A DNA stretch of 41,209 nucleotides from Puniceibacterium antarcticum (GTDB taxonomy: Bacteria; Pseudomonadota; Alphaproteobacteria; Rhodobacterales; Rhodobacteraceae): contig NZ_AWWI01000067.1 in assembly GCF_002760615.1 (NCBI RefSeq), forward strand, positions 1-41,209, in the 5' to 3' direction. Made by a program: the position numbers and the translations under genes. Shown piece by piece: positions 7,863 through 16,058 of this stretch. The notes beneath the pieces were generated by a model that saw only the letters and a program-made list of their open reading frames with translations, had not been told where the DNA came from and did no database searches. The first letter of the stretch is position 1. Each line of letters opens with the position of its first letter.

Positions 7863-8936
7863 TCACAACCCCGCGGCCTTGGTCAGGTTGACGCGGAACC
7901 GGTCGCGGCGGCGCTGGTAGCGGCGGGTCATCTCGGCGCTGGCATGGCCAAGCTGCTTTTGAACATAGCGTTCGTCCACCTCTGCGCTGCTTGCCAGCCC
8001 GGCGCGCAGGCTGTGGCCGGAGAAGAGGGCCACGCGGTCCTTCTCGGGCAGATCGCCGCGAATACCCGCATCCAGCACGCAGCTCTTGATCAGCCGCGCC
8101 ACGTGTTTGTCGTTTAACCGGGCCTCCAGCGCGCGTTTGCCATCGCGCGAGCTGCGCACAAAGACGGGGCCAAAGTCGATCTTTGAAAAGTGCAGCCATT
8201 GCTCCAGAGCATGCACCGGGCAGGTCTGCTCTGACGATCCTCGCCCAATCTCGACCTCGCGCCAGCCAGTCTTGGCGTTCAGGGTCAGCAGGGCACCGCC
8301 CTCAAGGATCTCGATCCAGCCGCCGGAGTCCAGCGTGTCGTCCTTGTGCACATCCAGGCTGACAATCTCGGACCGGCGCAGTCCCCCGGCATAGCCCAAA
8401 AGCAGGATCGCCCGGTCGCGCAGCCCGCGCAGATCAAAGGGCAGGGTGGCGACCATGGCCAGGATGTCGTCGCGCAGGATCGCCTCTTTCTGCACCGGCG
8501 GGCGGGCATGGCGGCGTTTGATCCCGGCCAGAATGGTTGCGATGTGGCGGTTCTGGCGATCCAGCGGCAGCCCGCGCTGCGCAAAATTCCAGGCGAGACC
8601 GGACAGGCGGCGCTCAATCGTTGACACCAGCAGGGCAGGGGCCTTGCCCGTGGGCGCGGCGAGATCTGCGATATAAAGGCCGATCATCTCGGATGAGGGA
8701 GGCAGGGGGGCCGCGCCCTTCATCCGGCACCAGCGGGTGAAATGCGCCCAGTCCTTGGCATAGGCCTTGAGCGTGTTGTCAGAAGCAGCGGCCCGCGCAT
8801 AGCCCCGGGCTGTCTCGATAAGGTGATCGAGTGCGCCCGAGCCAGCCAGATCTGCGGGCAAGGTGAATGGATCTTGCTCGATCCGGCCTGCCGGAGTCTG
8901 CGGCGTGGCGGCTGATGTTTTGGTGGATGGGGACAT
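7863..8936 (-). CDS. Tyrosine recombinase / site-specific integrase
   Basis: Phage-integrase-family recombinase of 357-367 aa. It has an N-terminal SAM-like DNA-binding half ('LKAYAKDWAHFTRWCRMKG') and a C-terminal catalytic half. The catalytic set appears complete: Arg in 'GGLRRSE', the beta-hairpin Lys in 'LNAKTGW', 'GHSLRAG' (His-x-x-Arg), 'LGHAS' (His) and the nucleophilic Tyr in 'TRRYQRRRD'. The start is uncertain: ATG at 8936 or 8966, neither with a strong ribosome site. It is flanked on both sides by IS remnants. No att repeats or tRNA gene are seen nearby, so it may serve a lost island or plasmid. It is the only apparently intact mobility gene in the window. Confidence 0.87.
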   Translation of the reverse strand: MSPSTKTSAATPQTPAGRIEQDPFTLPADLAGSGALDHLIETARGYARAAASDNTLKAYAKDWAHFTRWCRMKGAAPLPPSSEMIGLYIADLAAPTGKAPALLVSTIERRLSGLAWNFAQRGLPLDRQNRHIATILAGIKRRHARPPVQKEAILRDDILAMVATLPFDLRGLRDRAILLLGYAGGLRRSEIVSLDVHKDDTLDSGGWIEILEGGALLTLNAKTGWREVEIGRGSSEQTCPVHALEQWLHFSKIDFGPVFVRSSRDGKRALEARLNDKHVARLIKSCVLDAGIRGDLPEKDRVALFSGHSLRAGLASSAEVDERYVQKQLGHASAEMTRRYQRRRDRFRVNLTKAAGL

Positions 8937-8966
8937 GTTTCTGAGGATCCCGGGGATGAACTGCAT

Positions 8967-9370
8967 CTATCGGGTTGGATATCTTATCACGTCAGACAAC
9001 GCAATTATTGGACATGACAGAAACGGAACTTTTGCGGCGGCTTGTCTGGCGTCATCTCCTGAGCAGCTCTGCTCCTGAATGGGTTCCTTACATGAGGCAA
9101 TCCCGGATGATCCCGTCGATAACCTGTCCTGCAGTCCGCCCAGGTGACCAGATTGTGACGACCCGGCAGAACCTGGGGGCGGGCAAATACCGGCAGGTGG
9201 AACAAGACGCTTTCTGCCTCAAACCTTGGCTGTGGCCGGACCCAAAAATGACAGGACGGGCCTCAAATGAGCCCACTCATCACATTCGAGTTGCGCCGCC
9301 GCACGCTGCTTATCGGCACCGCTGTGGATGCCATATCCGCAACATATGCCGACAGAAGTATGGCGCAGGA
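8967..9370. other. Gap without recognisable gene
   Basis: About 400 bp between the recombinase start and the IS5 remnant. A long plus-strand frame runs through it, but its product has no family look, is Arg/His-rich, and only becomes recognisable where the transposase remnant begins. Probably degenerate mobile DNA. Confidence 0.5.
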
Positions 9371-9550
9371 CGCGAAGGTTATCACCGCAGGAGCCACGGC
9401 TATACCAAAATGAAATGTCTGAAGCTCCTCGGCCATCGCCTCATGGTGCGCAACTTTAATGACCGTGTCGCAGAGGTTCGGGTCCCAGTAGCGGTGCTCA
9501 ACCGCTTCAAAATGCTCAGCACTCCCGTCATTCTGGCCATGTGCCAAATG
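9371..9550 (+). pseudogene. IS5 (IS903-like) transposase, C-terminal remnant
   Basis: Plus-strand translation shows 'GREGYHRRSHGYTKMKCLKL' followed by 'LGHRLMVRNFNDRVAEVRV' and 'VAVLNRFKMLSTPV'. This fits the end of IS903-type IS5 transposases (G-Y-H-R-R-S-L-A-E-T-x-M-x-R-x-K, then G-x-x-L-x-x-R-x-F-x-x-Q-x-x-E ... A-x-L-N-R-x-x-x-L-G-x-P). The catalytic Glu of 'LAET' is lost. The natural stop is gone and the frame runs on to 9616. No upstream DDE core is found. Confidence 0.6.
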
Positions 9551-9658
9551 CGTCCGGGGAAAGGAGAGATGCGACTGACATTCCATTTGTGTAATGGTTT
9601 CATTGAAATACCTTGACGAAGCTCTTCTTCAGGTGGTCTTTTAAGAGGGGAGATTAAA

Positions 9659-10486
9659 TTGCGCACACTCGCTGATCAACTCAATACCAGAGTCCTTGGA
9701 TCTGGAACCATACCGGTTATGTTTGCGCATGGTTTCGGATGCGATCAGATGGTTTGGAAGGACATTGTACCAGCTTTCGAGAACGAAGCCAAAACCATCG
9801 TATTTGATCAGGCTGGCTCGGGCAAAGCCGACCCGCTCATATACGACCGTCAACGGCACTCGTCACTGCACGGGTACGCCGACGATCTTATCGCTTTGCT
9901 CGACGAACTTGATCCGGGGCAGGTCCATTTCGTAGGCCATTCGGTAAGTGCCATGATTGGCGCGCTCGCGTCACTCAGACGCCCTGACCTTTTCGCGTCT
10001 TTAATTATGATTTGCCCCTCAGCTTTTTACCTCAATACAGCGTCCTACAAAGGCGGTTTTGATAAGAAGATGCTAGAGGAACTTATTGAGCTTATGGATA
10101 GCAATTATATTGGCTGGGCAAAGGTTTTTGCGCCTCTTGTTGTCGGGAATCAAAGTAGTCCGGAGCATGTCGAAAAATTTGTTGAGACCCTCTGTCGTAC
10201 CGATCCTGAATATGCCGGCGGTTTTGCCCGGATAACGTTCTTTTCGGATTGCCGAGATGAGTTGACCAAGGTCCAGATCCCGACTGTCATCCTGCAGTGT
10301 CTGGATGATCCGGTTGCACCTGACGAGGCGATCCGCTTTGTCCATGATGCGGTTAAAGGCAGTGAGCTTGTTCAGCTGAACGCCTCTGGCCACTGCCCGC
10401 ATATCACCCATCCGCAAACGACAATCACGGCGCTCAGGCGTATTCTGAAAAACAATTTTGGCCTGAGAATGACAGATGTCGTCTGA
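9659..10486 (+). CDS. RsbQ-like alpha/beta hydrolase
   Basis: Serine hydrolase of the RsbQ/D14/KAI2 family, 275 aa with no signal peptide, hence cytoplasmic. It starts at TTG 9659, preceded by GGGGAG at 9647-9652 with 6-nt spacing. The triad is Ser95 in 'VGHSVSA', Asp217 in 'CLDDPVAP' and His245 in 'GHCPHITHP'; these positions are almost the same as in Bacillus RsbQ. Other family marks are 'AHGFGCDQMVW', 'FDQAGSGKAD' and 'MDSNYIGWAKVFAP'. The gene overlaps the PAS hybrid kinase downstream by 11 nt, so the two are co-translated. In Bacillus RsbQ works with the PAS-bearing phosphatase RsbP, and I infer that this protein makes or delivers a small hydrophobic ligand for the kinase's first PAS domain. 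Confidence 0.85.
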   Translation: MRTLADQLNTRVLGSGTIPVMFAHGFGCDQMVWKDIVPAFENEAKTIVFDQAGSGKADPLIYDRQRHSSLHGYADDLIALLDELDPGQVHFVGHSVSAMIGALASLRRPDLFASLIMICPSAFYLNTASYKGGFDKKMLEELIELMDSNYIGWAKVFAPLVVGNQSSPEHVEKFVETLCRTDPEYAGGFARITFFSDCRDELTKVQIPTVILQCLDDPVAPDEAIRFVHDAVKGSELVQLNASGHCPHITHPQTTITALRRILKNNFGLRMTDVV

Positions 10487-12878
10487 AGTCGGCTCAGATA
10501 CTGTGCCGGACCTTGCAGCCAATGCCCCATGCGGATTGGTGCAGATACGCCATGACGGCTTGATCAGTGCCGCCAACGCCGAGTTTCTTCACTGGATCGG
10601 GACGGCGCCAGAAAATGCAATCGGCATTCTGAAATTTATGGACGTTCTATCGCCCGGAGCTCAGATATTTTTTGAGATGCATCTTATGCCCCGTCTGAAG
10701 ATCAGTCATCGGCTGGAGGAGACTGCATTCCATATCCAGCGTCCCGGTACCGGTCGATGGGACGTTCTGATGACCGGACGCGTTCTGGATGACGTTGGAA
10801 ATATTGCGCTCGCCTTGGTCCCCTCGGGCAACAGGCGACGTTTTGAGCGGATTCAGTCGGGGATGCGCGACGCGGCAGAACAGGAAGTGAACTGGCTCCG
10901 TCAAGTTGAGTCCCTTGGCCATGTTGGCGCGTGGTCATATTCTCTAGAAAGCGGAGTCATGGAGTGGTCCGACCAGATGTTTGCGCTGCACGACCTGCCC
11001 GTCGGGGAATCCCCTGGAGTGGAGACGGCTGCCCATTTCTTTGCTGCGGATCAGATGCGCAACGCTTGGCGCGCCGGACTCAGGGCAGCGGAAAACGGTG
11101 CGCACTTCGAGTTTGAGGCACGTATCATATCTGTGCTCGACCGGATACGGCACGTGCGCGTCAAGGGCCAGGCCGAGTGGAAGTTTGGGCGTGTCCGGCG
11201 CGTGGTTGGAATCTTTCAGGACATTAGCGAACAGCGGCAAGCGGAGGAGGAGCGAGATCTCGTCAAGAGCCGTGCCCTGAGCGTGACGGACAATCTGCCC
11301 GGCGCGGTCATGAGTTTCGAAAAGGGCGCAGGAGGCGCAGTCGCGGTCACCTTCGTGTCCGCCGGATGCGAAACCCTGTGGGGCTACCGGCCCGAAGATA
11401 TTTGCAGAAATCCTGCACTTTTAGATGGAACTACGCGTGGGGAGGATCCTGTAGGATTGCTTGCTGCGCTCGAACTGGTATCCGAACCACGCCTGCAGGG
11501 TCGCTTTCGAATTATTTCGCTAGATGGGACTGCGAGGTGGATCGAGATGAAAGGCACTGTGTCCCGGGTTCAGTCGGACAGGCTAAGAGGCGACTGCGTC
11601 CTTATCGATGTCACGCGCGAGGTTTCTGCGGAAGTCGAGCTCGCCTCAATGGCTCAGATTGCTCAGCAGGCTCAGAAACACGACAGCCTTGGCAAGCTGA
11701 CCGGAGGGGTCGCTCATGACTTTAACAATCTTTTATCGATTGTTTCGGGGAATCTCGAATTGCTCAAAGAGGAGATCTCTCCTGAGGAAAAACTGAGTTG
11801 TATAGATGTGGCACTCGACGCCGTCCAAAGAGGCGCTGGACTCACTCAAAGCATGCTGGCCTTCGCGCGGCGCACCCGGCTGGAGCCGTCGATTTTTGAT
11901 ATCAACGATCTGGTTCGCAAAACTGCAAGTTGGGCGGGCCGAACGCTGCCCGCGACGATCAATATCGCGCTTGAGCTGACCGAAGAGCCACAGATGGTGA
12001 AAGCTGACAGCAATCTGGTTGCAAGCGCGCTCCTGAACCTGCTGATCAATGCTCGCGACGCCATGCCTGAGGGTGGGCAACTCCGTATCATGAGCAAAAC
12101 AAAAAAGATTTCTTACCCAAAAGCCGCCGAGTTGGCGGGTGACCTTTCTGTCGGCAACTATACTGTTCTGTCTGTCATGGATTCAGGCGAAGGCATCCCC
12201 GACCGGAACCTGCCGAAGATCTTTGAACCTTTCTTCTCAACGAAGCCGCCTGGGAGGGGCTCTGGACTTGGGTTGTCAATGATCCACGGATTCATGAAGC
12301 AATCAGGTGGAATTGTGACAGTGCAATCCAAGCTGGGCTCGGGAACCACCTTTCAGCTCCTTTTTCCAACCGCCGAGGCCCAAGCCGGAACCGAAAAACC
12401 ACTTATTCTTTCAGAAAATGAAAGCGAACGCAAAAGCGCGCGCATCCTCATTGTAGAGGACGAAGCGGACGTCCTGACGGTTCTGCAAAAGCTCCTGAAC
12501 GCAGCCGGATATGCCACCATTGCTGCACGGTCCGGTGACGAGGCTCTCGCAATCCACACACAAGATCCGAATTTCGACCTCTTGCTCACTGATATTGTGA
12601 TGCCCGGCAAGGTGCAGGGCAACGATCTCGCCCTCCTTTTGCGCCGCATACGGCCAGATCTGCCTGTGATTTTCATGACCGGCTACGCAAGCAGTGTCGT
12701 TTTTGAGATGCAAGGAGTTCTTCCCAGTGACAATTGGCTGGTCAAGCCGATCCTGCGTCACGATTTATTGGATGTCATTGCTCGGGTCAGACAAGACGAT
12801 AGGGACAGTTTATCGACGCGCCCCAGTCGCACACAGAGCGATGGCACACTCAAGCAAACCGACAGGTTCCCGAACTAG
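10476..12878 (+). CDS. PAS-rich hybrid sensor histidine kinase with receiver domain
   Basis: Cytoplasmic hybrid kinase of 800 aa with no membrane segment. PAS1 (~15-120) is of the type with 'FFEMHLMPRL', seen with RsbQ partners. PAS2 is at ~145-255 and a third PAS-like region at ~275-385. The dimerisation/phosphoacceptor helix 'GKLTGGVAHDFNNLLS' carries His414. The HATPase has 'NLLINARDAMPEGG' (N box), 'DSGEGIP' (G1) and 'GRGSGLGLSMIHG' (G2). The receiver starts ~656 ('RILIVEDE') with Asp706 in 'LLTDIVMPG'. It overlaps the RsbQ-like gene by 11 nt. There is no DNA-binding output domain and no response regulator next to it, so its output partner is elsewhere. Signal sensing is inferred to depend on the upstream hydrolase. 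Confidence 0.9.
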   Translation: MSSEVGSDTVPDLAANAPCGLVQIRHDGLISAANAEFLHWIGTAPENAIGILKFMDVLSPGAQIFFEMHLMPRLKISHRLEETAFHIQRPGTGRWDVLMTGRVLDDVGNIALALVPSGNRRRFERIQSGMRDAAEQEVNWLRQVESLGHVGAWSYSLESGVMEWSDQMFALHDLPVGESPGVETAAHFFAADQMRNAWRAGLRAAENGAHFEFEARIISVLDRIRHVRVKGQAEWKFGRVRRVVGIFQDISEQRQAEEERDLVKSRALSVTDNLPGAVMSFEKGAGGAVAVTFVSAGCETLWGYRPEDICRNPALLDGTTRGEDPVGLLAALELVSEPRLQGRFRIISLDGTARWIEMKGTVSRVQSDRLRGDCVLIDVTREVSAEVELASMAQIAQQAQKHDSLGKLTGGVAHDFNNLLSIVSGNLELLKEEISPEEKLSCIDVALDAVQRGAGLTQSMLAFARRTRLEPSIFDINDLVRKTASWAGRTLPATINIALELTEEPQMVKADSNLVASALLNLLINARDAMPEGGQLRIMSKTKKISYPKAAELAGDLSVGNYTVLSVMDSGEGIPDRNLPKIFEPFFSTKPPGRGSGLGLSMIHGFMKQSGGIVTVQSKLGSGTTFQLLFPTAEAQAGTEKPLILSENESERKSARILIVEDEADVLTVLQKLLNAAGYATIAARSGDEALAIHTQDPNFDLLLTDIVMPGKVQGNDLALLLRRIRPDLPVIFMTGYASSVVFEMQGVLPSDNWLVKPILRHDLLDVIARVRQDDRDSLSTRPSRTQSDGTLKQTDRFPN

Positions 12879-13104
12879 GGTTGATTTCGACAGTAACGCG
12901 GCGCTGGGTTGGTCGATATCGCACCAAGTAAACATGGAGGCGGTTCTTGGCTTTCGAACTTCTGCGGATGTCATTTCGTCGCGAAGCACGTGAACCAGAT
13001 TTGTAGCCCGGTCATGAACGCAGTTTCCGTTTGAACGTCGCCAGTATCTGAAAACTGCAGCCCTCGGAAACAGTGTTTTTTGTTTGCCCTCCCCTTGGCA
13101 CGGA

Positions 13105-13140
13105 CTGCGACTCCGTCTACCAGACGACTCCCGGTCGCAG
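13105..13140 (+). promoter_or_regulatory. Candidate anti-aptamer hairpin preceding the preQ1 riboswitch
   Basis: CTGCGAC (13105-13111) is perfectly complementary to GTCGCAG (13134-13140), and an inner 5-bp hairpin CGTCT/AGACG (13114-13118/13122-13126) stacks inside. The 3' strand of the 7-bp helix is the very loop that must form the pseudoknot of the aptamer at 13130-13164. The two folds are therefore mutually exclusive, as expected for a switching leader. Confidence 0.5.
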
Positions 13141-13164
13141 CCTACCCGGGTAACAAAACAAGGG
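13130..13164 (+). promoter_or_regulatory. preQ1-I riboswitch controlling queC translation
   Basis: P1 pairs CCCGG (13130-13134) with CCGGG (13146-13150). The loop starts TCGCAG (13135-13140) and ends in C13145, the position of the preQ1-contacting C. The A-rich tail is TAACAAAACAAGGG (13151-13164). Loop and tail are almost identical to the well-known Thermoanaerobacter tengcongensis preQ1-I aptamer. The tail's AAGGG is the ribosome site of queC (ATG 13172), so ligand binding should hide it and shut off translation. This gives feedback by the end product of the queCDEF pathway. Confidence 0.88.
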
Positions 13165-13171
13165 TATGAAA

Positions 13172-13873
13172 ATGAAAACCATCGTCATCTGCTCCGGCGG
13201 ATTGGACTCCGTTTCGCTTGCACATATGGTTGCGAGCGAACATCAGCTGACCCGCTTGGTCTCTTTTGACTACGGTCAGCGTCACCGCAAGGAGCTGGAC
13301 TTTGCAGCCCTTTGCGCAAAACGTCTTGATGTGGCTCATGAAGTCATCGACTTGCGCGCCATCGGGATGGCCCTGACGGGGTCTGCCCTGACCGACGATA
13401 TCGACGTTCCGGACGGTCATTATGCTGAAGAAAGCATGCGCATCACCGTGGTGCCGAACCGAAATGCAATCATGCTTGCCGTGGCGTTCGGGGTCGCGGC
13501 CGCCCGTGGCGATGAGGCCGTCGCCACAGCCGTGCATGGCGGGGATCATTTCATCTATCCTGATTGCCGCCCGGCCTTTACCGAGGCCTTCGAGGCAATG
13601 CAAAAGTTCGCGTTGGACGGATATGCCGACGTGTCGCTTTACACACCGTTCGTGAATCGGACCAAAGCTGACATCGTCACCGCAGGCACCCTCCACAACA
13701 CGCCCTTTGCCGAAACATGGTCCTGTTACAAGGGCGGAACTCAGCATTGTGGACGCTGCGGGACCTGTGTCGAACGGCGCGAGGCCTTTGACTTGGCGGA
13801 TGTGGTTGACCCCACGACCTATGAAGACCCGGATTTCTGGATCCAGGCTGTCGCAAGAAAGGCCTTTGGCTGA
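13172..13873 (+). CDS. queC: 7-cyano-7-deazaguanine synthase
   Basis: ATP-dependent conversion of 7-carboxy-7-deazaguanine to preQ0. The PP-loop 'SGGLDSVS' lies at the N-terminus. 'SFDYGQRHRKEL' follows, with the conserved 'VVPNRNA' and 'HGGDHFIYPDCRP'. The C-terminal zinc cluster is 'SCYKGG...CGRCGTC'. The ATG at 13172 is preferred to the one at 13166 because the AAGGG ribosome site (13160-13164) is 7 nt from it and only 1 nt from the other. It is first in a queC-D-E-F operon under the preQ1 riboswitch, and its stop overlaps the queD start (TGATG). Confidence 0.97.
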   Translation: MKTIVICSGGLDSVSLAHMVASEHQLTRLVSFDYGQRHRKELDFAALCAKRLDVAHEVIDLRAIGMALTGSALTDDIDVPDGHYAEESMRITVVPNRNAIMLAVAFGVAAARGDEAVATAVHGGDHFIYPDCRPAFTEAFEAMQKFALDGYADVSLYTPFVNRTKADIVTAGTLHNTPFAETWSCYKGGTQHCGRCGTCVERREAFDLADVVDPTTYEDPDFWIQAVARKAFG

Positions 13874-14226
13874 TGTATCGGATTACAAAGGAATTCCACT
13901 TCTCTGCCTCGCATCAGCTTTCGCATCTGCCGCAAGGTCACCAGTGCGCGCGGCTACATGGTCACAACTATGTGGTCGTGGTCGAGCTTGCGGTGGTGTC
14001 CCTCAATGCAGCAGGGTTCGTGCGGGACTACGGCGAGCTTAAGCCCTTGAAGACCTATATCGACGACACCTTTGATCATCGCCATCTGAACGACGTGATG
14101 GATATCCCCTCGACTGGCGAAAACATGGCACGGCATTTCTATGAATGGTGTGTGGCGCGCTGGCCCGAAACAACAGCGGTGAAGGTCAGCGAAACGCCAA
14201 AGACATGGGCGGAATACCGACCATGA
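13873..14226 (+). CDS. queD: 6-carboxy-5,6,7,8-tetrahydropterin synthase
   Basis: Second enzyme of the 7-deazaguanine pathway, making 6-carboxytetrahydropterin from dihydroneopterin triphosphate. At 117 aa it is typical. Zinc ligands are the His in 'FSASHQL' and the pair in 'LHGHNY'; the catalytic Cys is in 'HQCARLHG'; 'FDHRHLND' and the terminal '[10 protein letters not shown]' complete the active site. The GTP cyclohydrolase that supplies its substrate is not in the window. It overlaps queC (TGATG) and queE (ATGA). Confidence 0.97.
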   Translation: MYRITKEFHFSASHQLSHLPQGHQCARLHGHNYVVVVELAVVSLNAAGFVRDYGELKPLKTYIDDTFDHRHLNDVMDIPSTGENMARHFYEWCVARWPETTAVKVSETPKTWAEYRP

Positions 14227-14933
14227 GCCAGTTGCGTATCGCTGAAATATTTGGTCCGACGATCCAGGGTGAAGGGGCATTGATTGGTGAACCCACCGTC
14301 TTTGTGCGCACAGGCGGCTGCGATTATCGCTGTGTCTGGTGCGACAGCCTGCATGCGGTGGACCCGGCATATCGGCGGACATGGGCCGCAATGACCACTG
14401 ATGGCGTCTGGGCGGAAATCACGCGCCTTTCAAAGGGCAAGCCGTTGACCATCTCGCTGTCGGGTGGAAACCCCGCCATTCAGGATTTCACTCAGCTTAT
14501 CTTACGAGGTCACAGCGCAGGCTACCGGTTCGCCTGTGAAACCCAAGGATCAATCTCGAAACCCTGGTTTGCGGATCTTGATACCCTTGTGCTCAGCCCA
14601 AAACCGCCCTCCAGCGGCGAAACGGTCGACTGGGAGGCGTTCGAGGCCTGCCTTACTGCGGCAGAAGGGGCCGGGCTGATCGTGCTGAAGATCGTGATCT
14701 TCGACGATCGTGACTATGCTTGGGCACAAATGGCCGCAGAGAGGTATCCCGCACTGCCGCTTTATCTGCAGCCCGGCAATCTGGAGGTTGATCCGGCTGT
14801 TCCGGTCGATCCGCAAGACCTGTCAGACAAGTTGTTATGGCTGGTCGAAAAGGTCATGGCCGACGGCTGGTTCGCACCCAGGGTGCTGCCGCAACTTCAC
14901 GTCCTGCTCTGGGGCAACAAACGCGGGGTCTGA
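14223..14933 (+). CDS. queE: 7-carboxy-7-deazaguanine synthase, radical SAM
   Basis: Radical SAM enzyme forming the 7-deazaguanine ring. Start ATG 14223 overlaps the queD stop (ATGA), and the product opens with '[20 protein letters not shown]', the family's N-terminus. The iron-sulfur motif is C-x3-C-x2-C in '[11 protein letters not shown]'. 'LSGGNPAIQ' matches the QueE substrate/cofactor region, and '[13 protein letters not shown]' lies near the C-terminus. At 236 aa it is the usual length for alphaproteobacterial QueE. Confidence 0.96.
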   Translation: MSQLRIAEIFGPTIQGEGALIGEPTVFVRTGGCDYRCVWCDSLHAVDPAYRRTWAAMTTDGVWAEITRLSKGKPLTISLSGGNPAIQDFTQLILRGHSAGYRFACETQGSISKPWFADLDTLVLSPKPPSSGETVDWEAFEACLTAAEGAGLIVLKIVIFDDRDYAWAQMAAERYPALPLYLQPGNLEVDPAVPVDPQDLSDKLLWLVEKVMADGWFAPRVLPQLHVLLWGNKRGV

Positions 14934-14953
14934 CCCGGCTGAGGAAAAAACCT

Positions 14954-15415
14954 ATGGAAACGATTTACAGCAACCTGACGCAATTGGGCGGCAAGACGGA
15001 ATTGCCCGCCTCCCCCGAAGAGGCCACGCTGGAGCGGGTCGCGAACCCGCAGGCCGACGTGTCCTATTGCGTGCGATTCACGGCGCCTGAATTCACTTCG
15101 CTCTGTCCGATGACCGGCCAGCCGGACTTTGCGCATCTGGTCATCGACTATGTCCCCGACGCGTTTCTAGTTGAATCGAAATCCCTAAAGCTGTTCCTTG
15201 GCGCGTTTCGCAATCACGGCGCATTTCACGAGGATTGTACGATTTCAATCGCCCGGCGTCTGGTCGATCTGCTGTCCCCGCGCTGGCTGCGCATCGGAGG
15301 ATACTGGTATCCGCGTGGTGGTATCCCGATAGATGTTTTCTGGCAAACCGGAGCGACACCCAACGAAGTTTGGATCCCAGATCAGGGTGTGCCGCCTTAC
15401 CGTGGCAGAGGCTGA
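14954..15415 (+). CDS. queF: NADPH-dependent 7-cyano-7-deazaguanine reductase
   Basis: Reduces preQ0 to preQ1, the last step before insertion into tRNA. It is a unimodular QueF of 153 aa. The catalytic Cys is in '[12 protein letters not shown]', the QueF motif is '[16 protein letters not shown]', and '[13 protein letters not shown]' is the terminal strand. The ATG at 14954 has GAGG at 14941-14944. It follows queE with a 20-nt gap, completing preQ1 synthesis; the product is the ligand of the leader riboswitch, which closes the feedback loop. Confidence 0.97.
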   Translation: METIYSNLTQLGGKTELPASPEEATLERVANPQADVSYCVRFTAPEFTSLCPMTGQPDFAHLVIDYVPDAFLVESKSLKLFLGAFRNHGAFHEDCTISIARRLVDLLSPRWLRIGGYWYPRGGIPIDVFWQTGATPNEVWIPDQGVPPYRGRG

Positions 15416-15559
15416 CAAGGAAGCTCCTGTTTCCCATCGGCCTTTTGAAGGTGGCAAGTGGCCTTGAGAGGCCGCAGATGATGGACCGCCGCCTGCAGCA
15501 ATCACCGCGAGCCTGTGGCAGGGGGTGAGAATTTGGCGGGTGGCTGGTTCAGCCAGGCG

Positions 15560-15925
15560 GCATCTTCAACTTATCCGATCTTGTCGAAAAGGAGGTCAAC
15601 ACCCCCGGTCAGGCGGCCTTCAACTGACAGGTGATGACGTCCCAAATGCGGTGAGCATCTAAGCGAGATTTACGACGGGCTGGGGTGGATACTTTGTACC
15701 AGATTTCTCAACACGCTTCCGGATCGTCTCGTAGCGCACGATGATGCCGCGCGCCGCAAGCAGATCTCCGACATCGCACAGCCTCAAGGCAAGCCGAAAA
15801 CAAGATCAGACCGCATAGCCAATGATCTCGGGCGGGAAACGATGGCCTTTGAAAGCGCCGGAATGTTTGGCTTCTATCCTGTCGGTCGGTAGGATTTCAG
15901 AGCAGGCTCCGCAATTTGACGACGC
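15560..15925 (-). mobile_element. IS6-family deletion derivative (N- and C-terminal coding ends joined)
   Basis: On the minus strand 15868-15689 reads 'FKGHRFPPEIIGYAV', TGA, then 'DLLAARGIIVRYETIRKRV', the transposase N-terminus. After a deletion of the DDE core, 15680-15625 reads 'DAHRIWDVITC' and a TGA, the transposase C-terminus. Imperfect terminal repeats (GCATCTTCAACTT at 15560-15572, AATTTGACGACGC at 15913-15925; 10 of 13 pair) bound the ~366-bp relic. Coding and non-coding ends match the element at 24560-25204. It lies between queF and the terminator of the dehydrogenase operon. Between 15416 and 15559 I see nothing. Confidence 0.75.
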
Positions 15926-16020
15926 GGTTCAGGGCTGTCGGGTCTTTGCCTGGGCCTTGGGACCATTCGCCGATCTGTTGGTCTTGCAGCTTTGGCTAGG
16001 TTTGATCGTTTTAATTGGTC

Positions 16021-16052
16021 GGGGTATGCGGAAATTAACAGCCGCATACCCC
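16021..16052 (-). terminator. Intrinsic-type terminator of the minus-strand dehydrogenase operon
   Basis: GGGGTATGCGG (16021-16031) pairs perfectly over 11 bp with CCGCATACCCC (16042-16052). It lies 7 bp beyond the stop codon at 16059 of the minus-strand gene. The following minus-strand sequence is A/T-rich but has no long T-run. Confidence 0.75.
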
Positions 16053-16058
16053 AGAGGG

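Noticed and set aside
8975-9616. 213-codon plus-strand frame upstream of the RsbQ-like gene as a gene
   Set aside because: Only its 3' part is recognisable, and that part is an IS5 transposase remnant; the 5' part has no family look.
13141-13165. Palindrome TACCCGGGTA and downstream GGGTA as a simple ribosome-site hairpin
   Set aside because: The same bases are better explained as the P1 strand and tail of a preQ1-I aptamer.
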